From an uncultured Mucilaginibacter sp. (GTDB lineage Bacteria; Bacteroidota; Bacteroidia; Sphingobacteriales; Sphingobacteriaceae): a DNA stretch of 5,217 nucleotides. Under the pieces are notes generated by a model. That model worked only from the letters and a program-made list of their open reading frames with translations. It was not told where the DNA came from and did not search any database. Positions 5,182 to 5,217 of the stretch are shown here, in pieces. The stretch covers positions 1-5,217 of the forward strand of contig CAISKH010000281.1 of assembly GCA_903885865.1 (NCBI GenBank). The letters run 5' to 3'. Numbering within the stretch: the stretch's first letter is position 1; each line of letters opens with the position of its first letter. The position numbers were made by a program, and so were the translations under genes.

Positions 5182-5217
5182 TTAGGCTACTGCTGCTTTT
5201 TCTATAAGTAATTTACC
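5182..5217 (-). CDS. rpmF: 50S ribosomal protein L32, last 11 codons (cut by window edge)
   Basis: Reading from the window edge on the minus strand, the frame gives GKLLIEKAAVA and then a TAA stop at 5182-5184. This ending resembles the C-terminal tail I associate with Bacteroidota L32 (..GK-x-L-x-EKAAVA). The position directly upstream of plsX, 15 bp away, is where rpmF is found in many bacteria. L32 is a small structural protein of the large ribosomal subunit. The zinc-ribbon or equivalent core and the start lie outside the window. The fragment is short, so the call rests on the tail sequence plus gene order. Confidence 0.82.
   Translation of the reverse strand, partial: GKLLIEKAAVA

Overview
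The window carries a single co-directional gene block on the minus strand. Reading in the direction of transcription (high to low coordinates), the order is: 3' end of rpmF (ribosomal protein L32), plsX, fabH, accB, accC, tatC and the 5' part of rpiB. The proteins, the low-to-moderate GC content, and A/T-rich leaders without clear Shine-Dalgarno sequences suggest a Bacteroidota member. My best guess is a Sphingobacteriaceae-type organism (Pedobacter/Mucilaginibacter group). That is a judgement from protein style, not from a database search.

Region by region: 5182-5217 is the last 11 codons of L32. 4231-5166 is PlsX (acyl-ACP:phosphate acyltransferase) and 3230-4219 is FabH (beta-ketoacyl-ACP synthase III), 10-15 bp apart in the classic rpmF-plsX-fabH order. 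A 259-bp AT-rich gap (2971-3229) with three arrays of an 8-bp repeat follows. Then come AccB (biotin carboxyl carrier protein, 2515-2970), a 95-bp gap almost filled by an inverted pair of the same arrays, and AccC (biotin carboxylase, 1079-2419). TatC (twin-arginine translocase, 197-1048) follows after 30 bp, and RpiB (ribose-5-phosphate isomerase B, 1-192, truncated by the window edge) after 4 bp.

Functionally this is a membrane-lipid supply operon. AccB and AccC form the carboxylase half of acetyl-CoA carboxylase, which makes malonyl-CoA (the transferase subunits AccA/AccD are not here). FabH starts fatty acid synthesis from malonyl-ACP. PlsX diverts finished acyl-ACP into phospholipid synthesis. 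L32 links it to ribosome production, while TatC and RpiB are downstream passengers in protein export and pentose phosphate metabolism. All genes look intact and conventional.

The unusual content is non-coding. An 8-bp-period repeat family (consensus ATRTGCRR, four units plus a partial unit per array) occurs five times, and only in the two gaps flanking accB. Its arrays are oriented to form long hairpins that end at, or within 5 bp of, the upstream gene's stop codon. Separately, a near-perfect 32-bp palindrome spans the accC stop codon.
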